The notes under the pieces were generated by a model. The model did no database searches, was not told where the DNA came from, and saw nothing but the letters and a program-made list of their open reading frames with translations. From Bacteroidales bacterium (GTDB taxonomy: Bacteria; Bacteroidota; Bacteroidia; Bacteroidales; UBA10428), in the NCBI GenBank assembly GCA_016935435.1, contig JAFGQZ010000102.1, forward strand, positions 1 to 34,051: a stretch of DNA of 34,051 nucleotides, in the 5' to 3' direction. The position numbers and the translations under genes were made by a program. Shown in pieces: positions 25,800-33,804 of this stretch. The stretch's first letter is position 1; each line of letters opens with the position of its first letter.

Positions 25800-26483
25800 T
25801 TAATATTTAACCAAAGCATTTACCCTGTAAGGTGGCAGAACTTTTTTAAACCTGTAATTAAAAGCTCCTTTTCTTGATTCACTTGTATTTTTACTGGTTA
25901 GTTTCTCTAGTACTTTGATCGATAATATTTTTTTCCGGAAGTTGCCCGGATCGAATTCTTTTTGGTATATGGCATTGTATAATTGCCTAATTTGAAGCAA
26001 TGTAAACTTTTCGGGCAAAAGCGACCGGCCAATAAGTTCGAAGCTGGCCTTCAGCCTTAATTTTTCGAGTGCCATATTAAGCATTTCCTGGTGGTCGAAA
26101 ATAAGTTCGGGCAGTTCGTTTAGCGAAAACCATTTGGCCCCATGGCTTTCCACCAGTTCCCGGTCGTGTTTATCGATGGGCATAAGGGCGTAAAATGCCA
26201 CACTTATTACCCTCCCGCCAGGGTCGCGTTGTGGTTCCGAGAAAACATGCACCTGTTCGAGGTACACCTCTTTTAACCCGCTAATTTTATAAGTAACGCG
26301 CCTTGCTGCCGTTTCTACCGATTCGTCAGGCTCTACCCAGCCTCCTACCAACGACCAACCTCCTTTGGCCGGCTCAATTTTACGGTTAAACAACAAAAGT
26401 TTTAGTTCGGTATTCTCATACCCCAGAATTATACAATCTATTGCAACAAGATGTGCTGAGTGATTGTATTGTCCAGTTTTCAT
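25800..26483 (-). CDS. Nudix-type transcriptional regulator of the galactose operon (NrtR/AraR-like)
   Basis: This 227-residue protein has a Nudix-fold domain (about 8-140) followed by a winged-helix-like region (about 150-227, phrase FTLLQIRQLYNAIYQ), the arrangement of Nudix-related transcriptional regulators. The Nudix box keeps Gly48, Glu54, Arg62 and Gly69, but the metal-binding glutamates of the REUxEE part are replaced (Val63, Lys66, Ile67), so it should bind a ligand without hydrolysing it. Family members in Bacteroidota control sugar catabolism (AraR for arabinose), and NrtR proteins control NAD synthesis. Being the first gene of the gal operon makes a galactose metabolite the likely effector. 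A perfect palindrome overlaps its promoter, which fits autoregulation. The role is inferred; the domain assignment is firm. Confidence 0.85.
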   Translation of the reverse strand: MKTGQYNHSAHLVAIDCIILGYENTELKLLLFNRKIEPAKGGWSLVGGWVEPDESVETAARRVTYKISGLKEVYLEQVHVFSEPQRDPGGRVISVAFYALMPIDKHDRELVESHGAKWFSLNELPELIFDHQEMLNMALEKLRLKASFELIGRSLLPEKFTLLQIRQLYNAIYQKEFDPGNFRKKILSIKVLEKLTSKNTSESRKGAFNYRFKKVLPPYRVNALVKY

Positions 26484-26508
26484 AATTTGATAATAATTAA
26501 AGTAAGTA

Positions 26509-26537
26509 CAAATATAAAAGTATTTTTTACTTTTATA
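26509..26537 (-). promoter_or_regulatory. Promoter and candidate operator of the galactose operon
   Basis: On the minus strand TATATTTG (26516-26509) is a perfect -7 element. Partly overlapping it, a perfect inverted repeat TATAAAAGTA-TTTTT-TACTTTTATA (26513-26537, 10-bp arms, 5-bp spacer) fills the region where RNA polymerase would sit, 30-54 bp upstream of the regulator ATG. Its length fits the roughly 21-bp palindromes bound by Nudix-type regulators. Binding is inferred. Confidence 0.55.
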
Positions 26538-26607
26538 ATTTTTTTTTACAAAAAAAAAGCTGAAAACTTTTTAGTCTCAGCTATAAATTGAAAATAATAT
26601 TATAATA

Positions 26608-26988
26608 TCAATCGACAATTTCAATCATTTTAAAGGGCACCCTAATAATAGATTCGTAATCTTCTCCGGCCTCGAGCATATCTTCATCGTCTTCTTCGTA
26701 ATACCAGTTTATTTCCACAACGTTATTGCTCTTGTGCAACGATTCAAGTTTTTTGAACACATCGAGGATACACTTCGATGAGCTGGTATTGAAATACTCG
26801 AGATGGACATTTACAACAGTTTTAGAGGCAGGCGATGCTGAATAATCCTCAAGCCAGTCAACTAAAGGTTTATAAAACTCAATTGAATTTTCCGGGATCG
26901 ACCGGCCCTTAATTTCCAAAACCCCTTTTACCGGATTAAACTCAACGGCCGGGGTTTTTTGCGTACCTTCAATTATCAATGGTTCCAT
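26608..26988 (-). CDS. SiaC-like phospho-switch protein (DUF1987)
   Basis: This 126-residue cytoplasmic protein belongs to the SiaC family. Typical features are the start IIEGTQKTPAVEFN, the central IPENSIEFYKPLVDWLEDY, the acceptor segment LEYFNTSSSKCILDVF and the acidic INWYYEEDDEDM near the C-terminus. In Pseudomonas aeruginosa SiaC is phosphorylated on Thr68 by the kinase SiaB and dephosphorylated by SiaA; the unphosphorylated form activates the diguanylate cyclase SiaD. Here the threonine of NTSS falls at residue 68. The SiaB-like kinase gene ends 20 bp upstream and is surely co-transcribed. No SiaA-type phosphatase or diguanylate cyclase is in the window, so the output is unknown. Confidence 0.85.
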   Translation of the reverse strand: MEPLIIEGTQKTPAVEFNPVKGVLEIKGRSIPENSIEFYKPLVDWLEDYSASPASKTVVNVHLEYFNTSSSKCILDVFKKLESLHKSNNVVEINWYYEEDDEDMLEAGEDYESIIRVPFKMIEIVD

Positions 26989-27008
26989 ATCAATATCTTG
27001 ATAATGTG

Positions 27009-27554
27009 TTAAATTTCAATAATTAAATTAAAAAACGAGTAATCATTGTTATACGGATAAAATTCGTATAATATATCGTTGCCGGTTTTGCGGGCAATGT
27101 CAACCAATCCAAGGCCACCGCCTCCTTTTGCCGAAATTTTCTGGTGGTTGAGGATAAACTTGTACATATCTTTCAACTCATCTTTCGACATTGAATTTAT
27201 TTTATCAATTTTTTCTTTTAAGAACTTAATTTTTTTATTATTGATAAAATTACCTGTAATAACTTTATATTTTTCACCGTCGCGTTCTACCACCAATACA
27301 CCAAATTTTGGTTCCAGGTCTTCGTTTATGCCTTCGTGGGTTTCTTCGATGTGGTGAAAGAGGTTTTGCATACTCTCAACCAGCACGTTATAGAGCTTTT
27401 TTCTGGTTTTTCCCGATTCATTTACCTTCTCGAGCTTTTCTTCAACTGCCTCTAAAACTTCATTAATTAATTCCGAGGTTATGCTCCCTTTATATGCAAG
27501 AAGTACATCGCCCTGACTTAACTTGTAATAATATTCGTTGATGTTAAAGCTCAT
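27009..27554 (-). CDS. SiaB-family protein kinase (GHKL fold)
   Basis: This 181-residue soluble protein has a GHKL-like ATPase pattern: an N-box helix with Glu60, Asn64 and His67/68 (LVESMQNLFHH) and a glycine-rich lid GGGGLGL (144-150). It matches the SiaB family, which phosphorylates SiaC-type partners on Ser/Thr, analogous to anti-sigma-factor kinases such as SpoIIAB and RsbW. It lacks a sensor or membrane domain, so input must come through a partner or phosphatase. The SiaC-like gene follows 20 bp downstream. A -7 element lies 40 bp upstream. Kinase activity on the neighbour, and on the second SiaC-like protein at 31643-32026, is inferred from the family. Confidence 0.8.
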   Translation of the reverse strand: MSFNINEYYYKLSQGDVLLAYKGSITSELINEVLEAVEEKLEKVNESGKTRKKLYNVLVESMQNLFHHIEETHEGINEDLEPKFGVLVVERDGEKYKVITGNFINNKKIKFLKEKIDKINSMSKDELKDMYKFILNHQKISAKGGGGLGLVDIARKTGNDILYEFYPYNNDYSFFNLIIEI

Positions 27555-27593
27555 AGAAGCCTTTTATTTCATGCTTTTAATTAGTAGGCAAAA

Positions 27594-27601
27594 CAAATAT
27601 A
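27594..27601 (-). promoter_or_regulatory. -7 promoter element of the SiaB-SiaC pair
   Basis: On the minus strand TATATTTG lies 40 bp upstream of the kinase ATG and matches TAnnTTTG exactly. No TTTG is seen at the ideal -33 distance. A second TATATTTG at 27671-27664 could be an alternative start. The 168-bp intergenic region otherwise holds only AT-rich sequence. Confidence 0.4.
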
Positions 27602-27722
27602 GAAAAAATCTTTTAAGTAATACTACCTGTGTTTACGTACACTTCAATTTTCTATAAATATAACAAATATATTTTCACGGCTTTCTATACTTTTTAACAA
27701 GATATGCCGAAAATAACAAAAT

Positions 27723-28892
27723 TTACAGACGCGATGTTTTAAATTCTTTATAATTTCCGGCGAAGAGTTCAAAGCCTGAGTAGGTACACTCGAGGCTGCC
27801 ATTTAACACTTTAAACTTTTTAAAAGGCTTTAGCCCTATTTCTTTCATGGCATTTGCGTTACTGCTGATAATCCAGGCATTAAAGCCACCGAATTTGTTT
27901 TTTAAAGTGCTGCCAATATCGCTGTACAGGGCATTAATTTCTTTTTCTTTCATACGTTCGCCGTATGGCGGGTTAATTATAACAGTTCCGGGGCCTGATA
28001 CGGGTTTAATTTCGCCAAACGGTTTATTGGTAAACCGTATAAAGCTCGAAATATTAGCCTTTGAGGCATTCTGGCGGGCAATTTCGAGCACATCGGCCGA
28101 AATATCGTTGGCATATATCTGTGGCTTAGTGTCGGCAAGCTGCACTTCTTCGAGGAGTTGCCGGTAGAGGGTTTTGTTGTAATCGGGCCAGTTCTGAAAG
28201 CAAAAATCTTTACGTATAAGCCCCGGAGGAATATTACGTGCCATCAGGGCCGCTTCTATGGCAATAGTGCCCGAGCCTGTCATGGGGTCGTAAAGTGGGG
28301 TGTTATAATCCCAGCCGCTAAGTTTTATAAGGGCGGCGGCCAGCACCTGGTTAATAGGCGCTGCTCCCTCGGCTGTGCGGTAACCACGTCGGTGAAGCGA
28401 TGCCCCCGAACTGTCGAGCGATATGGTAACAATATTATCAGAAATATGAACATTTATGAGCACATCGGGGTTTTCTGTATCGACCAGCGGGCGTTTTGCA
28501 TACTTTGTGCGGAACCTGTCAACAATAGCATCTTTGGCCCTTTGCGCGGCAAAAAGCGAGTTTTTAAATATTTCTGAAAACACAACAGAATCGATAGCAA
28601 ATGAATGGTGCAAGCCCAGATAGTTTTCCCATTCAATGTTGCGCAACCCATTGTAATAATCGTCTTGACTGGTAATAGTAAACGAATGCAGGTTTTTTAG
28701 TATCCGCAGCGATGTACGCAAATATATATTTGCCTTGTACAACACAGCCAGGCCGCCCTTGAATTTTACCATTCTTCGGCCGGGCTCTACATCGGTGCCC
28801 CCGAGCAATTTAATTTCGTCGGCCAGTAATTGTTCGAAGCCATAAAAGGTTTTTGCAACCAGGTCGAATTGTTCGTCTTTTTTTTGGTTCAT
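27723..28892 (-). CDS. THUMP-domain RNA methyltransferase, RlmL-like
   Basis: This 389-residue protein joins an N-terminal ferredoxin-like/THUMP RNA-binding region (about 1-165) to a class I SAM-dependent methyltransferase. The SAM-binding motif is DPMTGSGTIAIEAA (202-215), the acidic loop is IYANDISADVL (259-269) and the catalytic motif is NPPYGERM (307-314), typical of guanine-N2 methyltransferases. It corresponds to the N-terminal half of E. coli RlmL, which makes m2G2445 in 23S rRNA; the RlmK half is absent, as in most short members. Its ATG overlaps the TGA of the kinase gene by four bases (ATGA), so translation is probably coupled. The exact target base is inferred. Confidence 0.88.
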   Translation of the reverse strand: MNQKKDEQFDLVAKTFYGFEQLLADEIKLLGGTDVEPGRRMVKFKGGLAVLYKANIYLRTSLRILKNLHSFTITSQDDYYNGLRNIEWENYLGLHHSFAIDSVVFSEIFKNSLFAAQRAKDAIVDRFRTKYAKRPLVDTENPDVLINVHISDNIVTISLDSSGASLHRRGYRTAEGAAPINQVLAAALIKLSGWDYNTPLYDPMTGSGTIAIEAALMARNIPPGLIRKDFCFQNWPDYNKTLYRQLLEEVQLADTKPQIYANDISADVLEIARQNASKANISSFIRFTNKPFGEIKPVSGPGTVIINPPYGERMKEKEINALYSDIGSTLKNKFGGFNAWIISSNANAMKEIGLKPFKKFKVLNGSLECTYSGFELFAGNYKEFKTSRL

Positions 28893-29422
28893 TGTCCGTT
28901 AAGATATTTTTCTGCAAAAAAGCCGGCATTGTAGTCCCTTTCAGCACCTTGCCCGCTAACAATGCAGTAATTTAACCCAAATTTTATTAATTCATTTCGA
29001 TAGGTTTCGAAAAGCATGTTACGTGCCTCCCCTCCATTTTCCCTTACCTTATCGGGCACCCATTCTATGTCGGGCGAGCACAGCAGGTACATAGCCCCTT
29101 TAGTCTGGGCTATTGCGTTGTCGAGCCAATTGGGATAATTCCCCGAGTGCCAAAGGAACCATATCTTGGTAATAATCAGATAGGTATCAATAATACAATT
29201 TTTATTTTCTGTTAAGCAGGCGTTATACTGCCCGTGCTGAAATTTTGCGATATGAAGAATATCGTTATAATTATAATTACGTCCCAGGCCTTCAATATAT
29301 TCCCTGGCATATTCCGGCACCAAACTAACATTATAGTTCACAGCTATCGAACGGGCTATGGTTGTTTTGCCTGTCGATTCGGGCCCTGTTACTATTATAA
29401 TTTTCGGAGTTGTTCTTTCCAT
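28889..29422 (-). CDS. Nicotinamide riboside kinase, NadR C-terminal type
   Basis: This 177-residue P-loop kinase matches the ribosylnicotinamide kinase domain of NadR. Walker A is GPESTGKTT (13-21), followed by VPEYAREYIE and a DTYLIITKIWF segment, with the late stretch SPDIEWVPDKVRENG typical of the family. It would phosphorylate nicotinamide riboside to NMN, trapping the nucleoside after import. The NMN adenylyltransferase and HTH domains of full NadR are absent. Its start overlaps the end of pnuC by 28 bp, and its stop overlaps the methyltransferase start, which ties transporter and kinase into one salvage unit. Confidence 0.88.
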   Translation of the reverse strand: MERTTPKIIIVTGPESTGKTTIARSIAVNYNVSLVPEYAREYIEGLGRNYNYNDILHIAKFQHGQYNACLTENKNCIIDTYLIITKIWFLWHSGNYPNWLDNAIAQTKGAMYLLCSPDIEWVPDKVRENGGEARNMLFETYRNELIKFGLNYCIVSGQGAERDYNAGFFAEKYLNGQ

Positions 29423-30036
29423 TTAAATATCCATCTTTTATAGCCCGATAAAGCTAAAACAGTATAAACCCCAAACAAAAACGATGTCGGGTAAAGCCCT
29501 TTGTAAATATACAAGCCTGCCGATATTGAATCGACAACTATCCAAACTAACCAATGTTCGACCATTTTACGGGCAAGCATCCAGGTAGCAGTAACGCTAA
29601 GCGCTGTGGTAAAAGAGTCGATATAAGGAATTGTACTGTTTGTGAACTTTTTCAGTACAAAAACCAATACCACATAAATTGCCCCGGTAAATGCAGCCAA
29701 CAAAAGCCATTCGCGAGCTTTTGCCCTGCTGTATGGCATCTCACTAACAGTGGCCCCGTTATGGTAAAATGCCCAATGCGCCCACCCATAAATGCTTACA
29801 AGCACATAATAAATATTAATGCCCATATCGGCATAAATTCCGGCAGCATAACAAATATAAACATATAACGATGAGCTGATTAAGCCAAACAGCCAAAGCT
29901 TTTTGTCGCCTGCAATGCTATAAAGCAGGTAGATAAAACCTGTTAATGTTGCAATTATTTCAATGTGCTTTAAAAGTATCCAATAAAAGGCCCCATGAAG
30001 CCAATATAGTTCCACTGCCCCCCGAAAAAAATCCAT
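29395..30036 (-). CDS. pnuC: PnuC-family nicotinamide riboside transporter
   Basis: This 213-residue membrane protein has about seven hydrophobic helices. The conserved PnuC end is clear: WLVWIVVDSISAGLYIYKGL followed by SFLFGVYTVLALSGYKRW. PnuC transporters facilitate vitamin uptake and rely on a cytoplasmic kinase to trap the substrate. Related PnuT and PnuX proteins carry thiamine or riboflavin, but the overlapping NadR-type kinase gene points to nicotinamide riboside. Its ATG is 2 bp after the stop of the S41 protease gene. The substrate is inferred from context. Confidence 0.88.
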   Translation of the reverse strand: MDFFRGAVELYWLHGAFYWILLKHIEIIATLTGFIYLLYSIAGDKKLWLFGLISSSLYVYICYAAGIYADMGINIYYVLVSIYGWAHWAFYHNGATVSEMPYSRAKAREWLLLAAFTGAIYVVLVFVLKKFTNSTIPYIDSFTTALSVTATWMLARKMVEHWLVWIVVDSISAGLYIYKGLYPTSFLFGVYTVLALSGYKRWIFKWKEQLRKL

Positions 30037-30038
30037 GC

Positions 30039-31625
30039 CTAAAATAATTCTGACATATAGCTGCCCCAGCTGTCGATTACTTCAACAGCCTTGAGGTAAG
30101 TATTATTTGTTGTGTTATAAATGCGGTAAAATTCGTCGGTGCCGAATAAATCGCGAGCTATCAGGGCTTTTATCATAATTTCGACAAGAGGTTTTGAAAC
30201 CATTACCTGTTCGTCATTTGCCACAATGCCCTCTTGTTCTGTTAACAACATGAATTGTTGAAAGAGTTTTTCGTCAATGTTAAACTCCTTGTCATACAAA
30301 GGAAAATCTTTATATTTTTTCTTCAAGCCGGCACGGTTTTCATCGACATATTGAAGGGTGAATTGGTTTAACAAGCCGTTTTGAACAATATCGCGGTAAA
30401 AATCGGTATAGAAACTGGTATCGAGAGGGATAAAAATGTCGGGCATAATGCCCCCGCCCCCGAAAACTGTGCGTTTGTTGACCAGGGTTGTAAATTTCAG
30501 CGAATCGGGGAAGGAAATACTGTCGATCGACATTAGCTCTCCATGTGCATACCGGTTGTAGATTTCCTGGTGGTACTTTTCGGTGCCCCCGCTAAAAGGC
30601 TTTTGAATGAGCCGGCCTGAAGGGGTATAATACTTAGCTGTGGTAATGCGCACGGCCGATTCGTCGGGCAATAGCATTTCGCGCTGCACCAGTCCTTTCC
30701 CAAAAGAACGCCGCCCGATAACAAGGCCACGGTCCCAGTCTTGAATTGCCCCCGAAACAATTTCGCTAGCCGAGGCCGATCCTTCGTCGATAAGCACAAC
30801 TATTTTGCCCTTTTCGAAGTTGCCATAGGCAGTTGCTATATAATCTTTGCGCGGGCTCCGCAAACCTTCAGTATAAACAATTGTTTTTGCTGCCGGCAAA
30901 AATTCATCGGCAATATTAACAGCAGCATCGAGGTAACCGCCCCCGTTGTTTGTTAAATCGAGCACCAGGTTTTCGGCCCCTTGTCCGCGTAATTTTGCGG
31001 CTGCAACTTTAAATTCTTCGGTAGTTGTTGCCGAAAAGCGAAGTATTTTTATGTAACCGGTATTTTTATCGATCATGTATGCTGCATCGATGCTGAAAAT
31101 TGGAATTTTATCGCGTGTAATGGTAAAATCGAGCAATTTTTTGTTTCCCTTCCTGAGAACCGACACTTTTACTTTTGTGCCTTTTTTCCCACGGAGCAAT
31201 TTAAAAACCCCATCGTTAGTTATGCCAATTCCTGCTACGGGCACATCGTCAACCATAATTATTTTATCGCCTGCCATTATGCCTACACTTTGCGATGGCC
31301 CCCCCTGTATGGGATCGACAACATAGATGGTATCTTTAAGAATATTAAACTGGATTCCTATGCCTTCAAAATTACCTTCGAGGGGTTCCCTCATTTTTTT
31401 CAATTCGTCGGCGGGTATGTATGTCGAATGCGGGTCGAGTTCGCCGAGTATATTAACAATTGCCCCATCGACAATTGCTTCGGCGTTAATGGAATCGACA
31501 TAATAAGAATCGAGGTAATCGATAAAACGGGCAAATTTATATCCTTGTTTGATGGCCTGGCCATAAAGCTGATTGGATAAAAGCAACAAGCCTATAATTG
31601 CCGGGAAAAAAAAATTATGCTTCAC
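30039..31625 (-). CDS. S41-family C-terminal processing peptidase
   Basis: This 528-residue exported protease has an N-terminal signal sequence (about 1-23), a helical lead-in with DPHSTYIP, a PDZ domain (about 85-165, with EGIGIQF and GGPSQSVGIMAGDKII) and the S41 catalytic core. The Ser-Lys dyad is visible as Ser285 in GSASASEIV and Lys310 in SFGKGLVQ; the strand LVLDLTNNGGG (220-230) is also typical. It should trim or degrade periplasmic proteins from their C-termini. The start is GTG, the only initiator that leaves the signal peptide intact. It starts 17 bp after the second SiaC-like gene and is followed 2 bp later by pnuC, an operon with no obvious common theme. Confidence 0.92.
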   Translation of the reverse strand: MKHNFFFPAIIGLLLLSNQLYGQAIKQGYKFARFIDYLDSYYVDSINAEAIVDGAIVNILGELDPHSTYIPADELKKMREPLEGNFEGIGIQFNILKDTIYVVDPIQGGPSQSVGIMAGDKIIMVDDVPVAGIGITNDGVFKLLRGKKGTKVKVSVLRKGNKKLLDFTITRDKIPIFSIDAAYMIDKNTGYIKILRFSATTTEEFKVAAAKLRGQGAENLVLDLTNNGGGYLDAAVNIADEFLPAAKTIVYTEGLRSPRKDYIATAYGNFEKGKIVVLIDEGSASASEIVSGAIQDWDRGLVIGRRSFGKGLVQREMLLPDESAVRITTAKYYTPSGRLIQKPFSGGTEKYHQEIYNRYAHGELMSIDSISFPDSLKFTTLVNKRTVFGGGGIMPDIFIPLDTSFYTDFYRDIVQNGLLNQFTLQYVDENRAGLKKKYKDFPLYDKEFNIDEKLFQQFMLLTEQEGIVANDEQVMVSKPLVEIMIKALIARDLFGTDEFYRIYNTTNNTYLKAVEVIDSWGSYMSELF

Positions 31626-31642
31626 TGTGGGAAAATTTTGAA

Positions 31643-32026
31643 TTATTCTTCGATAAAATTGAATGGCAACCCGGAAAGTTCTGATAGTTCCTGGCCGGCC
31701 TGTCGCATAACATCGTCATCTTCTTCGGTGTACCAGTCGATAAGAATGCGTTTGCCGTTATTATGTATTTTGGCAATGAGCCTGAAAATATCGTTCAGGT
31801 AATTCATCGATGCCGAATTAAAATATTTAAGCTTTACCTCAACAGACAAGGGTTGGGAGGTTGAAGGCAACTGCGCAGTAAAACCTTCCAACCATGTTAA
31901 TATCGGCTCGTAAAATTTGCGGGCATTTTCCGGCCTTGATGCACCCCTGATGACAAACATAAATTCATCGGGATCGAAAACGATCTTTGGGGTATTATCG
32001 GTACGTTCAATCTGAAGGATTTCCAT
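31643..32026 (-). CDS. Second SiaC-like phospho-switch protein (DUF1987)
   Basis: This 127-residue protein is a paralogue of the one at 26608-26988. It shares the start pattern TPKIVFDPDE, the block RPENARKFYEPILTWLEGF, the acceptor region LKYFNSASMNYLNDIF and the acidic IDWYTEEDDDVM. The phospho-acceptor threonine of NTSS is replaced by Ser71 (NSAS), still phosphorylatable. No SiaB gene adjoins it, so it may be served by the kinase at 27009-27554 about 4 kb away, or may have another kinase. It is the first gene of a tight run with the S41 protease, pnuC, NR kinase and RNA methyltransferase. Confidence 0.82.
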   Translation of the reverse strand: MEILQIERTDNTPKIVFDPDEFMFVIRGASRPENARKFYEPILTWLEGFTAQLPSTSQPLSVEVKLKYFNSASMNYLNDIFRLIAKIHNNGKRILIDWYTEEDDDVMRQAGQELSELSGLPFNFIEE

Positions 32027-32083
32027 TTTAAAAATTTTATGAATTTATGAAAAATAGCTGAGAACTCAATATTATTACTGGTT

Positions 32084-32091
32084 CAAATATA
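32084..32091 (-). promoter_or_regulatory. -7 promoter element of the second SiaC operon
   Basis: TATATTTG on the minus strand lies 58 bp upstream of the ATG at 32026 and matches TAnnTTTG. It is the best promoter candidate in the 222-bp gap after guaA and would serve five genes down to 27723. A -33 TTTG at standard spacing is missing. Confidence 0.4.
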
Positions 32092-32175
32092 TTTTGGCAT
32101 TATTGCAATTTGCTGTTTTTCAATATTTTACATATACTAAAACTCTAAACAATGTTTGAGCACAAAACAAAAAAC

Positions 32176-32209
32176 CAAAGTTTTTATTACTGTTAAAAAT
32201 CAAACTTTG
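32176..32209 (-). terminator. Possible terminator hairpin downstream of guaA
   Basis: CAAAGTTT (32176-32183) pairs with AAACTTTG (32202-32209) across an 18-base loop. It lies about 40 bp after the guaA stop on the minus strand, but the stem is AT-rich and partly made from the heptamer repeat, so it is weak. Confidence 0.25.
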
Positions 32210-32250
32210 AACTTTGAACTTTGAACTTTGAACATTAAACTTTAAACTTT
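32204..32250. repeat. Tandem heptamer repeat (ACTTTGA)n at the end of guaA
   Basis: Four perfect tandem copies of ACTTTGA (32204-32231) are followed by two degenerate copies (ACATTAA, ACTTTAA) and a partial one that overlaps the guaA stop codon. It resembles the short heptamer repeats scattered between genes in some bacteria and may vary in copy number by slippage. Confidence 0.85.
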
Positions 32251-33778
32251 ATTCCCATTCAATAGTTGCAGGTGGTTTAGAGCTAATGTCGTAAACTACC
32301 CGGTTTACGCCTTTCACATTATTTATTATCCGGTTTGAAATTGTTGCCAGAAACTCATAAGGCAGGTGCGACCAATCGGCGGTCATTCCGTCGGTTGACG
32401 ACACGGCCCTGAGGGCCACTACGTTTTCGTAGGTGCGTTCGTCGCCCATAACCCCTACCGACTGCACTGGGAGCAAAATTGCCGCAGCCTGCCAAACTTC
32501 GTTATAGAGGTTAAACTCCTTCAGCCCTTCAACATATATGTTATCTACTTCCTGAAGCACCTTAACTTTTTCCCTGGTAATTTCCCCGAGTATTCGAATA
32601 GCAAGCCCCGGGCCCGGGAAAGGGTGCCTGTTTAAGATATTCGGATCGATTTCCAAAGCCATGCCCACCCTTCGCACCTCGTCTTTAAACAACAATTTCA
32701 GGGGCTCAATAACTTTTAAGTTCATACGATCGGGCAGCCCGCCCACATTATGGTGCGATTTAATAGTGGCCGAAGGGCCGTTTACCGATACCGATTCAAT
32801 TACATCGGGGTAAATTGTACCTTGCCCGAGCCATTTTACATCTTGTATTTTGTGTGCCTCTGCATCGAAAACCTCAATAAAATTTTTGCCAATGCTTTTT
32901 CTTTTGGCTTCCGGTTCAGAAATTCCCGAAAGGGCGCTAAGGAATATTTCACCAGCATCGACCCCTATAACATTCAACCCCATGTGCTTGTATGAGTCGA
33001 GTACTTTAGAAAACTCATCTTTTCTTAATAAGCCGTTATCGACAAAAATACAGGTAAGCTTATCGCCAATGGCCTTGTGCAGCAATATTGCAGCCACAGT
33101 AGAATCGACCCCGCCCGAAAGCCCCAGTACAACTTTATCGTTGCCAAGTGTATTTTTAAGTTCGGCAACTGTGGTTTCAATAAACGAAGCCGGGGTCCAG
33201 TTCTGTTTGCACCCGCAAATATCAACCACAAAATTTTTAAGCAGCTTTAAGCCTTCGGTGCTATGGTAAACTTCGGGGTGAAACTGTATCCCAAAAGTAT
33301 TTTCACCTTCAACATGGTAAGCGCCAACTTTAACATCGCGTGTGCTTCCGATAATGTTATAATTACCGGGCAATTTAACAATGGTATCGCCGTGCGACAT
33401 CCACACCTGGGTGTTTTTTGCAAGCCCTTTTAACAAAGGCGACTCATGGTTAATGTATTCGAGGTTGGCACGGCCATATTCGCGGTGTTTCGATGGCAAA
33501 ACCTCGCCCCCGAATGCCTGCGATAAATACTGGGCGCCATAACATATACCCAGAATTGGCAACCGGCCCTTAACACCTTCCAGGTCGGGTTCAGGATGCC
33601 CGGTATCGCGAACTGAACAGGGGCTCCCCGACAAGATAATGCCTTTTACAGACTTTTCGGCCTTGTCAAGCTTATTATATGGGCGAATCTCGCAGTAAAC
33701 ATTCAACTCGCGCACACGACGGGCAATAAGCTGGGTATATTGCGACCCAAAATCAAGTATGATTATTTTTTCTTGCAC
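32249..33778 (-). CDS. guaA: GMP synthase (glutamine-hydrolysing)
   Basis: This protein of 509 residues converts XMP to GMP using ATP and glutamine. It has a class I glutamine amidotransferase domain (nucleophile Cys79 in [10 protein letters not shown], His in [12 protein letters not shown]), the ATP-pyrophosphatase domain (P-loop [10 protein letters not shown]) and the C-terminal dimerisation domain ending in PPATIEWE. The start is GTG at 33778: it begins the conserved [14 protein letters not shown] directly, and a promoter element lies just upstream. The frame is open to a TTG at 33820, but that would sit upstream of the predicted transcription start. It appears to be transcribed alone. Confidence 0.96.
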   Translation of the reverse strand: MQEKIIILDFGSQYTQLIARRVRELNVYCEIRPYNKLDKAEKSVKGIILSGSPCSVRDTGHPEPDLEGVKGRLPILGICYGAQYLSQAFGGEVLPSKHREYGRANLEYINHESPLLKGLAKNTQVWMSHGDTIVKLPGNYNIIGSTRDVKVGAYHVEGENTFGIQFHPEVYHSTEGLKLLKNFVVDICGCKQNWTPASFIETTVAELKNTLGNDKVVLGLSGGVDSTVAAILLHKAIGDKLTCIFVDNGLLRKDEFSKVLDSYKHMGLNVIGVDAGEIFLSALSGISEPEAKRKSIGKNFIEVFDAEAHKIQDVKWLGQGTIYPDVIESVSVNGPSATIKSHHNVGGLPDRMNLKVIEPLKLLFKDEVRRVGMALEIDPNILNRHPFPGPGLAIRILGEITREKVKVLQEVDNIYVEGLKEFNLYNEVWQAAAILLPVQSVGVMGDERTYENVVALRAVSSTDGMTADWSHLPYEFLATISNRIINNVKGVNRVVYDISSKPPATIEWE

Positions 33779-33796
33779 TTTATATAATTTTGGGCA

Positions 33797-33804
33797 CAAA
33801 TATA
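33797..33804 (-). promoter_or_regulatory. -7 promoter element of guaA
   Basis: TATATTTG on the minus strand, a perfect TAnnTTTG, ends 18 bp before the GTG start at 33778. It predicts a leader of roughly 10 nucleotides and supports GTG over the upstream TTG as the true start. Confidence 0.5.
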
